NCBI GenBank assembly: GCA_035515475.1
Contig: DATJBF010000020.1
Location: 1 to 36,617, forward strand
DNA from: DATJBF01 sp035515475
GTDB taxonomy: Bacteria; Verrucomicrobiota; Verrucomicrobiia; Palsa-1439
Direction: 5' to 3'
DNA: 36,617 nucleotides
The notes beneath the pieces were generated by a model. The model made no database searches, was not told the DNA's origin, and was given only the letters and a program-made list of their open reading frames with translations. Made by a program: the position numbers and the translations under genes. Below are positions 30,357 through 36,520 of this stretch, piece after piece (the first letter of the stretch is position 1; each line of letters begins with the position of its first letter).

Positions 30357-31724
30357 AAATTCCCTCGGGTCGGTGATTTTACCCGTGATCGCGCTGGCGG
30401 CGACGGTGTACGGCGATGCGAGGAACACCTGTGATTCGAGGTGCCCCATGCGGCCGGGGAAATTCCGGTTCGTTGCAGAAATACATTTCATCGGCTTGTT
30501 GAGGCGCCCGAACGTGTCGGTCGGCCCGCCGAGGCACGCGGCGCAACTGGCGTTCTCGGTCATCTGCACGCCCGATTCTTCGAGCACCTGCCAGACGGTC
30601 CGGCCGTTCATCTTGGTGGCCTGCAACTCGCGCACGACATCCGGCGTCGCCGGCACGCCGAACGTGTCGATCTTGACCTTGTGGCCCTTGATCACGTCGG
30701 CGAAAGCCAGGAAATCGCTCGTCTTGCCGCCCGTGCAAGAGCCGATGTAGGCACGGTCGAGGGTCACACCGCCCAATTCCTTCGCGAGTTTGCGATTGCC
30801 AGGATTCGGGTGACACGCCACCGTTGGTTCGAGCTTCGAAAGATCGAATTTCTTGTCGTAAACAAACTTTTGTTTGTCATCGCCATCGCAAGAGAGCGCA
30901 TCGTACTTGGACTTCGTGCCGTTGGCTTTTGTCCGTTCGTCCACGTACTGGAAGGTCTTCTCATCCGGCTCGAAGATCCCGTTCTTGCCGCCGGCTTCGA
31001 TGGCCATGTTGGCGATGGTCATCCGGTCGTCCATCGACAACGCCTTGGCGCCCGGACCTTGAAACTGCATGGCCCGGTACGTCGCGCCGTCGAAGCCGAT
31101 CTCGCCGATGCAATGCAAAATCACGTCCTTGGCCATGACGCCCTTTTGGAGTGAGCCTTCGAGCCAGAACCGCATCGTCTCCGGTACTTTCAACAGCAAC
31201 TTGCCCGTGCCGAGCACGAAACCGGCATCGGTGTTCCCGATGCCGGTGGCGAATTCGCCGAACGCCCCGGCCATGCAGGTATGCGAGTCGGTTCCGAGAA
31301 GGACCTCGCCGGGCCGGGTGTGGCCCTTCGCGGGCAACGCCGTGTGGCACACGCCGGCAAAACTGCTGCCGTACTGGCGTTTGAGTTGGCCTTTGCCGGG
31401 ATCGAATGCCCAATGCCCGTTCGGGTCGTCAATCACGTCGTAAAAATATTTCAAACCCTGCTCGCGGACGAAATCGCGGAGGATGTCGACGTTGCGGTTC
31501 GACTTCGAGTCGGCCGTGAAAATGTAATGGTCCGGGATGATGACGACCTTGTTCTTGTCCCACACCTTGGCGTCCGCGCCAAACTCGCGTTTGAACACGC
31601 CGATGGTGCCCGGGCCGCAGACGTCGTGCGTCATCAAAATGTCCACGTTGACCCAGACGTTGTCGCCGGGTTGCACCGATTTCTTGCCCGCCGCGCGGGC
31701 CATGATTTTTTCCGTAAGTGTCAT
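30351..31724 (-). CDS. leuC: 3-isopropylmalate dehydratase large subunit (LeuC/homoaconitase family)
   Basis: LeuC with LeuD isomerises 2- to 3-isopropylmalate through a 4Fe-4S cluster. The 457-aa protein has the family blocks DILMTHDVCGPG, IPDHYIFTADSKSN, GTDSHTCMAGAFGEFATGIG, YIGSCTGGK and CAACLGG, which supply the three cluster cysteines and substrate residues. The length fits the shorter, archaeal-like LeuC/HacA subgroup, so a homoaconitase function cannot be excluded. ATG 31724 gives the usual MTLTEKIMARAAG start; CGGAG lies about 9 nt upstream. leuD is not adjacent; leuB lies far off at 2702-3808. Confidence 0.9.
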   Translation of the reverse strand: MTLTEKIMARAAGKKSVQPGDNVWVNVDILMTHDVCGPGTIGVFKREFGADAKVWDKNKVVIIPDHYIFTADSKSNRNVDILRDFVREQGLKYFYDVIDDPNGHWAFDPGKGQLKRQYGSSFAGVCHTALPAKGHTRPGEVLLGTDSHTCMAGAFGEFATGIGNTDAGFVLGTGKLLLKVPETMRFWLEGSLQKGVMAKDVILHCIGEIGFDGATYRAMQFQGPGAKALSMDDRMTIANMAIEAGGKNGIFEPDEKTFQYVDERTKANGTKSKYDALSCDGDDKQKFVYDKKFDLSKLEPTVACHPNPGNRKLAKELGGVTLDRAYIGSCTGGKTSDFLAFADVIKGHKVKIDTFGVPATPDVVRELQATKMNGRTVWQVLEESGVQMTENASCAACLGGPTDTFGRLNKPMKCISATNRNFPGRMGHLESQVFLASPYTVAASAITGKITDPREFL

Positions 31725-31746
31725 AAGTAAAACTCCGAGACACGAC

Positions 31747-31775
31747 AGGATACACGAGTGATTGAGCCGGCGCAA
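31747..31775 (-). promoter_or_regulatory. leuC promoter
   Basis: On the minus strand, TTGCGC (31770-31775), 17-nt spacer and TATCCT (31747-31752), about 22 nt upstream of ATG. Its -35 box lies within the spacer of the divergent ligase promoter. Confidence 0.55.
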
Positions 31776-31790
31776 CCTTCCCGCTACACT
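31762..31790 (+). promoter_or_regulatory. Ligase gene promoter with leaderless geometry
   Basis: TTGAGC (31762-31767), 17-nt spacer and TACACT (31785-31790). Seven nt separate it from GTG 31798. It overlaps the leuC promoter from the other strand, so the two cannot both be occupied. Confidence 0.6.
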
Positions 31791-31797
31791 CCCTCAC

Positions 31798-32457
31798 GTG
31801 ACCGAGACGTGGCACTTCTTGCGATCGCCGGCTGCCGATGCGGCAGCCAACATGGCGCTGGATGAGGCGTTGCTGCGCACGGCAACCGAACGCGGTCGCG
31901 TGTTGCTGCGGGTATACTCGTGGCTCCGGCCCGCGGTGTCGATTGGCTATTTCCAGAAGTTCCCTGCGCACTTGACTGAGAAGCACGAGATCGTGCGCCG
32001 TTCGACCGGCGGCGGGCTGGTGTATCACGGGGATGGCGTGGATACGACCTACACTCTCGTCGTCCCGCCAGATCATCGGTTGTACACAATGAGCACGGCA
32101 GACGCCTACTGCACGATTCATCAGGCAGTGGCCGCGGCCATTGGCAACCAGTCACAAGTAACCAATCACAAGTCACCAATACCCCGAACCGGCTACGACT
32201 GTTTTCAGAATCCAGTTCACGGCGATGTGATGGCGGACGGCAAGAAGCTCGCCGGCGCCGCCCAACGACGAACGAAGTGGGGCATGCTCCATCAAGGATC
32301 CATTGCCGCGACTGTCACGGCGGAGATTTTGAGGCGCGGCTTCAGCGAGATCCTGGGAGTAGAGTTCGAGAGTTACAAACCCGGCGCCGCCGAACGCACG
32401 CTTGCCGGGAAACTGGCGCGCGAGAAGTACGCGACCGATGCGTGGAATCGGCGCTAG
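31798..32457 (+). CDS. Biotin/lipoate A/B protein ligase family protein (LplA/LipM-like)
   Basis: This 219-aa protein should attach lipoate or octanoate to carrier lysines. Family motifs are AANMALDEALL at the N terminus, LRPAVSIGYFQ, VRRSTGGGLVYHG, and GKKLAGAAQRRTKWGMLHQGSI with the catalytic lysine. Length fits LipM/LplA without an accessory domain. GTG 31798 gives MTETWHFLRSP and lies 7 nt after the -10, with no Shine-Dalgarno. Codons 117-128 are a heptanucleotide repeat (32146-32180) inserted before GYDCF, which normally follows more directly. Octanoyltransferase and ligase activities cannot be told apart. Confidence 0.85.
   Translation: MTETWHFLRSPAADAAANMALDEALLRTATERGRVLLRVYSWLRPAVSIGYFQKFPAHLTEKHEIVRRSTGGGLVYHGDGVDTTYTLVVPPDHRLYTMSTADAYCTIHQAVAAAIGNQSQVTNHKSPIPRTGYDCFQNPVHGDVMADGKKLAGAAQRRTKWGMLHQGSIAATVTAEILRRGFSEILGVEFESYKPGAAERTLAGKLAREKYATDAWNRR
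32146..32180 (+). repeat. In-frame heptanucleotide repeat inside the ligase gene
   Basis: AACCAGTCACAAGT and AACCAATCACAAGT follow in tandem (13 of 14 identical), then CACCAAT. The 7-nt period and GTCACCA-type units match the purL repeats. The encoded residues are NQSQVTNHKSPI. Confidence 0.6.
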
Positions 32458-32648
32458 GGATAGACGCCTCAACATTGAACGTTCAACGCTGAACAAAACT
32501 CCCGTCAAAGGCAGAAGACAGCGACGGGACGAAGGCAGAAAACCAAATGGTCACGCAAAGGCGCGATGATTGCCGGGGCTGCCTGTGGCCAGAATTCTCC
32601 TCTCTGGCGATTGTCCACACCAACGGTTAATGTCTGACGTGAACTGCG
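32458..32648. other. Spacer with a perfect palindrome
   Basis: TTGAACGTTCAA (32475-32486) is a perfect 12-bp palindrome inside a segment of TTGAAC/GTTCAAC units. Similar units recur at about 33104-33180. No gene is supported in this interval. Confidence 0.4.
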
Positions 32649-32744
32649 ATGCCAGAACTAGCCAGATTCTACGGAATCATCATTCGGATGTCCATCCCCG
32701 ATCGAGCTGCTGAAATGAGAGACGGCCATGAACCATCGCATTGA
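32649..32744 (+). pseudogene. Truncated DUF4160 gene
   Basis: ATG 32649 opens a 31-codon frame. Its first 14 residues, MPELARFYGIIIRM, match the conserved N terminus of DUF4160 proteins (usually about 80-90 aa, with a downstream HFH motif). After MSI the sequence no longer fits the family, and the frame stops at 32742-32744, overlapping the DUF2442 start. In many genomes DUF4160 directly precedes DUF2442 as a two-gene unit, so this looks like the same pair with most of the first gene deleted. Family match is from memory of the motif. Confidence 0.6.
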
Positions 32745-33024
32745 TCGCGTCGAATCGTTCCAAATTGTTGGCGCGTACACCTTGCGAATCAAGTTCGCGG
32801 ACGGCGTCAGCCAGACCATCGACTTCTCGCCCGTGCTGGAAGGCGAACTGTACGGACCATTGCGTGATCTCGGCGTCTTCAACCAGGTGAAAATTGATCC
32901 CGAAGTACGCACCCTCGTATGGCCCAACGGAGCCGACTTCGATCCTGCCACGCTCCACGACTGGCCGCAGTACCGCGACCTCCTCATCGCCCGTGCCCAG
33001 CACTGGGCGCGCGTGACAGCCTGA
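32728..33024 (+). CDS. DUF2442 domain protein
   Basis: The 98-aa product matches DUF2442: VESFQIVGAYTLRIKFADGVSQTIDF, the VLEGELYGPLRDLGVFNQVKIDP block and TLVWPNGADFDPATLHDW. These proteins often accompany DUF4160 and have been considered antitoxin- or adaptor-like, but their function is not proven. ATG 32728 follows a GAGAGA-type ribosome site. The upstream partner is only a fragment here, so this gene is probably an orphan. A CCCCGT-GAA-ACGGGG hairpin (33049-33063) follows its stop. Confidence 0.82.
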   Translation: MNHRIDRVESFQIVGAYTLRIKFADGVSQTIDFSPVLEGELYGPLRDLGVFNQVKIDPEVRTLVWPNGADFDPATLHDWPQYRDLLIARAQHWARVTA

Positions 33025-33330
33025 TCTGAGCCTGTCATGTAGGAGTGGCCCCGTGAAACGGGGTAAACCTCCCGCGTCAGGGCGTGCCAATGCTTGTTCA
33101 ACGTTGGGAGCCTGCTCGCGTGCCGTCTATGGAGTTGAACGTCGAATGCCTGCCCCGAAAACTTTCGGGGTTGAACGTCGATTCGTGCGCCCTCGTCTCC
33201 TCTGCCACCGACGAGCTGAGAACTGATAGCTGACGGCGGATGGTTGTCAGAACTGCTTGCTGACAACTGACTCCTTCCTCAGTACAATGCAGCCAATTCG
33301 GCGATGCGGTGATTGCGAAGATGTGAGACT
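33025..33330. other. Repeat-rich spacer before the HEPN-like gene
   Basis: This 306-nt interval has no supported gene. It holds a terminator-like hairpin at 33049-33063 (CCCCGT-GAA-ACGGGG), two TTGAACGTCGA direct repeats (about 33134 and 33171) around a second hairpin (CCCCGAA/TTCGGGG, 33153-33170), and runs of CTGA(C/T)AACTG-like units from about 33217. The last units form the promoter at 33260-33288. Confidence 0.55.
33260..33288 (+). promoter_or_regulatory. Promoter of the HEPN-like gene (repeat copy 1)
   Basis: CTGACA (33260-33265), 17-nt spacer and TACAAT (33283-33288), about 42 nt upstream of GTG 33331. Both hexamers match consensus at 5 of 6 positions. A near copy lies at 34164-34192. 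Confidence 0.55.
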
Positions 33331-34062
33331 GTGAGCACGAGCGAGAACGGTTCGGACTCATCGGAGACGTTTCTCCGCGTCAATGCGACAACAAATGCCA
33401 TAGACTACTTGGAGTCAGCGGCGCATTTCTTGGAGCGCAAGGACGACTTCAAATGGAAATGGATCGCGCTGGCCACATATCACGCTCTGTACGCATTCTG
33501 TGTCGTGGCACTCGAACATGGCGACCCCGACTGGGTGCTGTCTGCGCGAGGGAAGACAGACGACGAGGGCGGGCTCTGGAAGAGTTCTGGTCAGAAGCGA
33601 TGGAGCAAATCAAAAAGAAGGTATTTGGATGCAAACAAGGCGGCGTACAGGATTGAATGGGTGGAAACAGATGAGGAACCGCCGGAGGCGAACGTCCCAG
33701 ATGATCCCTTTGCTTGGACCAAAGGAAAGCTCATAGGCTTTTGGACTGCTTTGGCACGGATACAAGATAAATTCTGGATGGGGCGTTACGTGCACTCGAA
33801 GCCCGTCACCATAGCTGACGATGAGTTAAAGGTTCTCCAATGGCTTGGACTTAAGGTCAGAAACGAACTCATTCATTTCGTTCCCAAGCACTGGAGTATT
33901 GGCATACGTGGAATTCAGTGCGGATGCTTGGCAGCCGTGCGAATAATCGAATTCCTGGCCTTTGAATCGAATAACATTTGGCTAATCGATGGGGATGGAC
34001 GAAGTCGCATAACGCAAGCAATCGGCAGTTTGCGAACTGGGTTGAGCACGAAAGACGCGTAG
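33331..34062 (+). CDS. Hypothetical protein with a HEPN-type RX4H motif
   Basis: The 243-aa product is mostly helical. It starts with NAIDYLESAAHFLERKDDFKWKWIALATYHALYAF, a pattern common in HEPN-like proteins. Near the C-terminal third R177 and H182 in KVRNELIHFVPK form the RNXXXH/RX4H arrangement of HEPN ribonucleases. The central part is polar (residues 75-130). No membrane segment or signal is seen. GTG 33331 is chosen by distance to the promoter; TTG 33313 is also in frame. Codon use is less GC-biased than in the purine genes. Position beside a restriction-modification operon suggests a defence or toxin role. This is an inference; no exact family is recognised. Confidence 0.65.
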   Translation: MSTSENGSDSSETFLRVNATTNAIDYLESAAHFLERKDDFKWKWIALATYHALYAFCVVALEHGDPDWVLSARGKTDDEGGLWKSSGQKRWSKSKRRYLDANKAAYRIEWVETDEEPPEANVPDDPFAWTKGKLIGFWTALARIQDKFWMGRYVHSKPVTIADDELKVLQWLGLKVRNELIHFVPKHWSIGIRGIQCGCLAAVRIIEFLAFESNNIWLIDGDGRSRITQAIGSLRTGLSTKDA

Positions 34063-34096
34063 AACTGTACCCCGCCAACGGCACATCGAGACACCG

Positions 34097-34174
34097 ATGC
34101 GTGCCCCCGTGGGTCCGAAGATCGCCGAAGAATTCGTCGCTCGCGTGATCCAGCAATTGTTTCCTGACAACTGA
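34097..34174 (+). pseudogene. Cupin-like gene fragment 1 (N-terminal part)
   Basis: A short frame reads MRAPVGPKIAEEFVARV before drifting to QQLFPDN and a stop. PKIAEEFVARV resembles the PKIIEEFIGRVN segment near the N terminus of small cupin proteins. Bases 34115-34148 match fragment 2 (35914-35947) at 28 of 34 positions. Its end merges into the promoter-like repeat at 34164. Confidence 0.4.
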
Positions 34175-34192
34175 CAACTCCCTCAGTACGAT
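34164..34192 (+). repeat. Promoter-like direct repeat, copy 2
   Basis: CTGACA (34164-34169), 17-nt spacer and TACGAT (34187-34192). It shares CTGACAACTGAC and CCTCAGTAC with copy 1 at 33260-33288. It points toward the 3' end of the restriction gene, so any transcript would be antisense to it. Confidence 0.5.
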
Positions 34193-34211
34193 CGTCAGTG
34201 ATCTTCAGCCG

Positions 34212-34844
34212 TTACGGAGCAATGCCAATAATCAGCAACGGAACGGGTGGGCTGTTCCGGCCATGTCGGAGAATGTTGTAAACCTCTCCTTCGAAATAGG
34301 CGATGCCCGTTGAAAGCCGGCGACCACCCGCCGGGTCTCTGGACATGCACTTCATCGGCAGAACCTCAATGCCTACGTTGATGACGCCGCCCGTGTAGAA
34401 CAGCAGGTGCTTGACGAAGAGATCAAAGGCCACAAAGGCGTACTTGCCAAACTGAACTTCTATGGCAATTCGATTCTTCACGAAATCTGTCTGCTTGTAT
34501 GAATACATCGGGTCTTTGACGCCTTTGTCGATCAGATACTGCCTTTGTTCCTTGGGTGACAGTTGGATAATGTCCTGCAAGTAATCCCGATTCGTCGTCA
34601 CATAGTATTCGTAGCGCGATTCGCCCCAACCTCGTTGCCTGAACAGCCGATGAAACTCGCCATTGATTGCCGGCGGGCTGTACAGCTTCTTCCCTCGCAT
34701 CGTGCTCTCTTTGCTGCTTTTAGTCATGCACCTGGATGCGTTGACATGCGCGATGACATCCTTGATCTCCCGGTACATCTCGGGATGATGAACAACGAGA
34801 TACTCTTCACCATTCAGGTGAGAATATGTTTCCAGGATCCTCAT
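34212..34844 (-). CDS. BglII/BstYI-family type II restriction endonuclease
   Basis: The 210-aa protein should cut unmethylated DNA at a GATC-containing site such as AGATCT or RGATCY; the exact site is not predictable. The active-site segment TDFVKNRIAIEVQFGKYAF (D120, E129, Q131) has the same D-X8-EVQ spacing I recall for BglII (D84, E93, Q95), where a Gln replaces the usual catalytic Lys. Length fits the family (BglII 223, BstYI about 200). The ATG overlaps the stop of the methyltransferase gene (ATGA), so it is expressed after and coupled to it. No frameshift is seen; the gene appears intact. GC content is lower than in the housekeeping genes. Confidence 0.82.
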   Translation of the reverse strand: MRILETYSHLNGEEYLVVHHPEMYREIKDVIAHVNASRCMTKSSKESTMRGKKLYSPPAINGEFHRLFRQRGWGESRYEYYVTTNRDYLQDIIQLSPKEQRQYLIDKGVKDPMYSYKQTDFVKNRIAIEVQFGKYAFVAFDLFVKHLLFYTGGVINVGIEVLPMKCMSRDPAGGRRLSTGIAYFEGEVYNILRHGRNSPPVPLLIIGIAP

Positions 34845-35797
34845 CGCTTAACCTTGTATGCGGTGCTCCGCTTCTCGAGCAGGACAGCTTGCTTCGATGG
34901 GGACGACGGTCGCATCCAGGGAGCAGTCGTGAGGCTTCGGCCTGCGTCCTTCGGGTCGAACACGGGGCGTTCCATTGGCCGCACTCTCAAGGAGCCTTCT
35001 GCGGCGAGGTGAATTCGCTCGTGTGCCGTGCGCACATATTTCTCCACGACCTCTGCGCCCACTCCACGGCGCTTGTGCCGAATTGCTGCCACGATGGTCG
35101 TGGCTACGCCGAGAAACGGGTCAAGCACCCAATCATCCTCATTCGTCATTGACAGAATAAGACGCTCGACCAATTCGACGGGAAACTGGCAGGGATGGAT
35201 AGTTTTCTCGACGTGGTTGCTCTTGACGTTGGGGATCGTCCAGAGGTCCCCGGGGTTCTTGCCGAGAGGATTGCAGGAATACTGCCCTGCCTTCGGCCCT
35301 TTGAAGTATTTCTTTCCCGGATACTTCTGAGGGATTCGTACGGCGTCAAGGTGGAACACGTATTCGTCGGACTTGGTGAACCAGATAATGGTTTCGTACC
35401 GGCCGGAAAAGCGACTCGAGCAATGCAGCCCGTGCTCGAAGTGCCAGATGATCCGGTTTCTCATCTTCAGGCCAGCATTACGAAAGATCGGATAAAGAAC
35501 CGTGTCGAGTGGTACGATCGAACTCGTCTCGACGTAATTGCCGACCTGCCAGCAAATGCTGCCTGAAGTTCGAAGAACACGAACGCATTCCTTGATCACT
35601 CGTGCCTGCTGCTCCACATACTGGTCTAGGTGCAGCTTCCGTTCGTACTCTTTTCCGATGTTGTACGGAGGGGACGTTACGACCAATTGAATTGTGTCGT
35701 CGGGGATCTCCTGCAGCAAGCCCATGCAATCGCCATGATAAACTACAGCCCTCCGCTGCGTGTCAAAATGCTGGGCTATGCTGATGCGGTCGAACAC
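34841..35797 (-). CDS. Beta-class DNA methyltransferase (N4-cytosine or N6-adenine)
   Basis: The 318-aa protein is the modification partner of the endonuclease. Motif IV TSPPYN lies at residues 41-46 and the AdoMet-binding motif I DPFLGVATT at 226-234, the permuted beta-class order. TSPPY and the BstYI-like partner favour N4-cytosine methylation. Other landmarks are the ICWQVGNYV strand and KTIHPCQFPVELVERLI before motif I. The C-terminal 50 residues are polar and may be variable. GTG 35797 lies 6 nt after TAAGCT of a TTGACG-N17-TAAGCT promoter, so the message should be leaderless, whereas the endonuclease depends on the ATGA overlap. Confidence 0.88.
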   Translation of the reverse strand: MFDRISIAQHFDTQRRAVVYHGDCMGLLQEIPDDTIQLVVTSPPYNIGKEYERKLHLDQYVEQQARVIKECVRVLRTSGSICWQVGNYVETSSIVPLDTVLYPIFRNAGLKMRNRIIWHFEHGLHCSSRFSGRYETIIWFTKSDEYVFHLDAVRIPQKYPGKKYFKGPKAGQYSCNPLGKNPGDLWTIPNVKSNHVEKTIHPCQFPVELVERLILSMTNEDDWVLDPFLGVATTIVAAIRHKRRGVGAEVVEKYVRTAHERIHLAAEGSLRVRPMERPVFDPKDAGRSLTTAPWMRPSSPSKQAVLLEKRSTAYKVKR

Positions 35798-35803
35798 GGT
35801 CAG

Positions 35804-35832
35804 AGCTTATGAGCGCAGAGATTTGCCGTCAA
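35804..35832 (-). promoter_or_regulatory. R-M operon promoter with leaderless geometry
   Basis: On the minus strand, TTGACG (35827-35832), 17-nt spacer and TAAGCT (35804-35809). Six nt separate the -10 from the GTG start. Confidence 0.6.
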
Positions 35833-35856
35833 GAAGAGTCGGGGCACCGGCCTTGA

Positions 35857-35979
35857 AAAGTTGGGACCGATATCTCCAAGCCCGCCCCCATCACCGCCGC
35901 TGCCGGCAACAAGCCGAAGATCATCGAGGAATTCATCGGGCGCGTGAATTTGCGCATCCCGCAGTCGCGGGACCGTTAA
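35857..35979 (+). pseudogene. Cupin-like gene fragment 2 (N-terminal part)
   Basis: The frame reads KVGTDISKPAPITAAAGNKP, then KIIEEFIGRVN, which fits the N terminus of small cupin-domain proteins. The family usually continues with SGT and a double-stranded beta-helix. Here it turns to LRIPQSRDR and stops. A stop codon lies just upstream and no start codon was found, so this is a remnant. It is similar to fragment 1. Confidence 0.5.
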
Positions 35980-36004
35980 CATCACCCAGATCCGCAGCCC
36001 GCCG

Positions 36005-36520
36005 TTAAGCTCCCTTGCTCGGTGTCAACTCGTGAAGGGTAACGGTTGTTGGCTCCTGCGCGGCCTTGGTTCGCCAGACCGGTCGCAAGAGCCAGAAACA
36101 ACTCCAAACGAAATGAACGAGAATCGTCGAGACGACGAACAGGGCGAGCTCGAACTCAGCGTGAATGATGTGACACGCCACCAGTAATAGCAGCGCATAG
36201 AAAATGGAACTGAGCGCCAAGTGGGAAAAGAAGTCCTCTGCCCAGTAGCGCCTGGCTCGGAGGCCCTTGCGCTCGAAGCCGTCGCATACAACATCCTCAA
36301 TAGACCGCCAGTTTGTCTGCACATTTCGGGCGCGAAGCATCTCACGCAACGTGAACCACCTGTCCGCAATCTGCCTAAGCTTTGCTCGACGTGCAGCAGT
36401 CAGAACTGTAATGAGAGCCAACAGTGGATAATACAAACAAAGAGCTGTCTTGGATTCGAGGAATGTCGACGGGTCCCCGGTCTTAGCCGGAACTATGCAG
36501 TAGGAGCTCATTTTAACCAT
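36005..36520 (-). CDS. Membrane protein of unknown function
   Basis: The 171-aa product has a hydrophobic segment near residues 28-45 (CLYYPLLALITVLTAA), a polar middle with many Arg/Lys, and two further segments (LALSSIFYALLLLVACHII and ELALFVVSTILVHFVWSCFWLL). I do not recognise the family. ATG 36520 is preferred because it overlaps the stop of the partial upstream frame (ATGGTTAA); ATG 36547 and ATG 36511 are alternatives. Base composition is less GC-rich than in the purine cluster, consistent with the accessory tract. Confidence 0.6.
   Translation of the reverse strand: MVKMSSYCIVPAKTGDPSTFLESKTALCLYYPLLALITVLTAARRAKLRQIADRWFTLREMLRARNVQTNWRSIEDVVCDGFERKGLRARRYWAEDFFSHLALSSIFYALLLLVACHIIHAEFELALFVVSTILVHFVWSCFWLLRPVWRTKAAQEPTTVTLHELTPSKGA

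Noticed and set aside
33025..33330. CRISPR-like array from the repeated TTGAACGTCGA and CTGACAACTG units
   Set aside because: The units are short and irregular, with no constant spacer length and no cas genes nearby; they are dispersed repeats.
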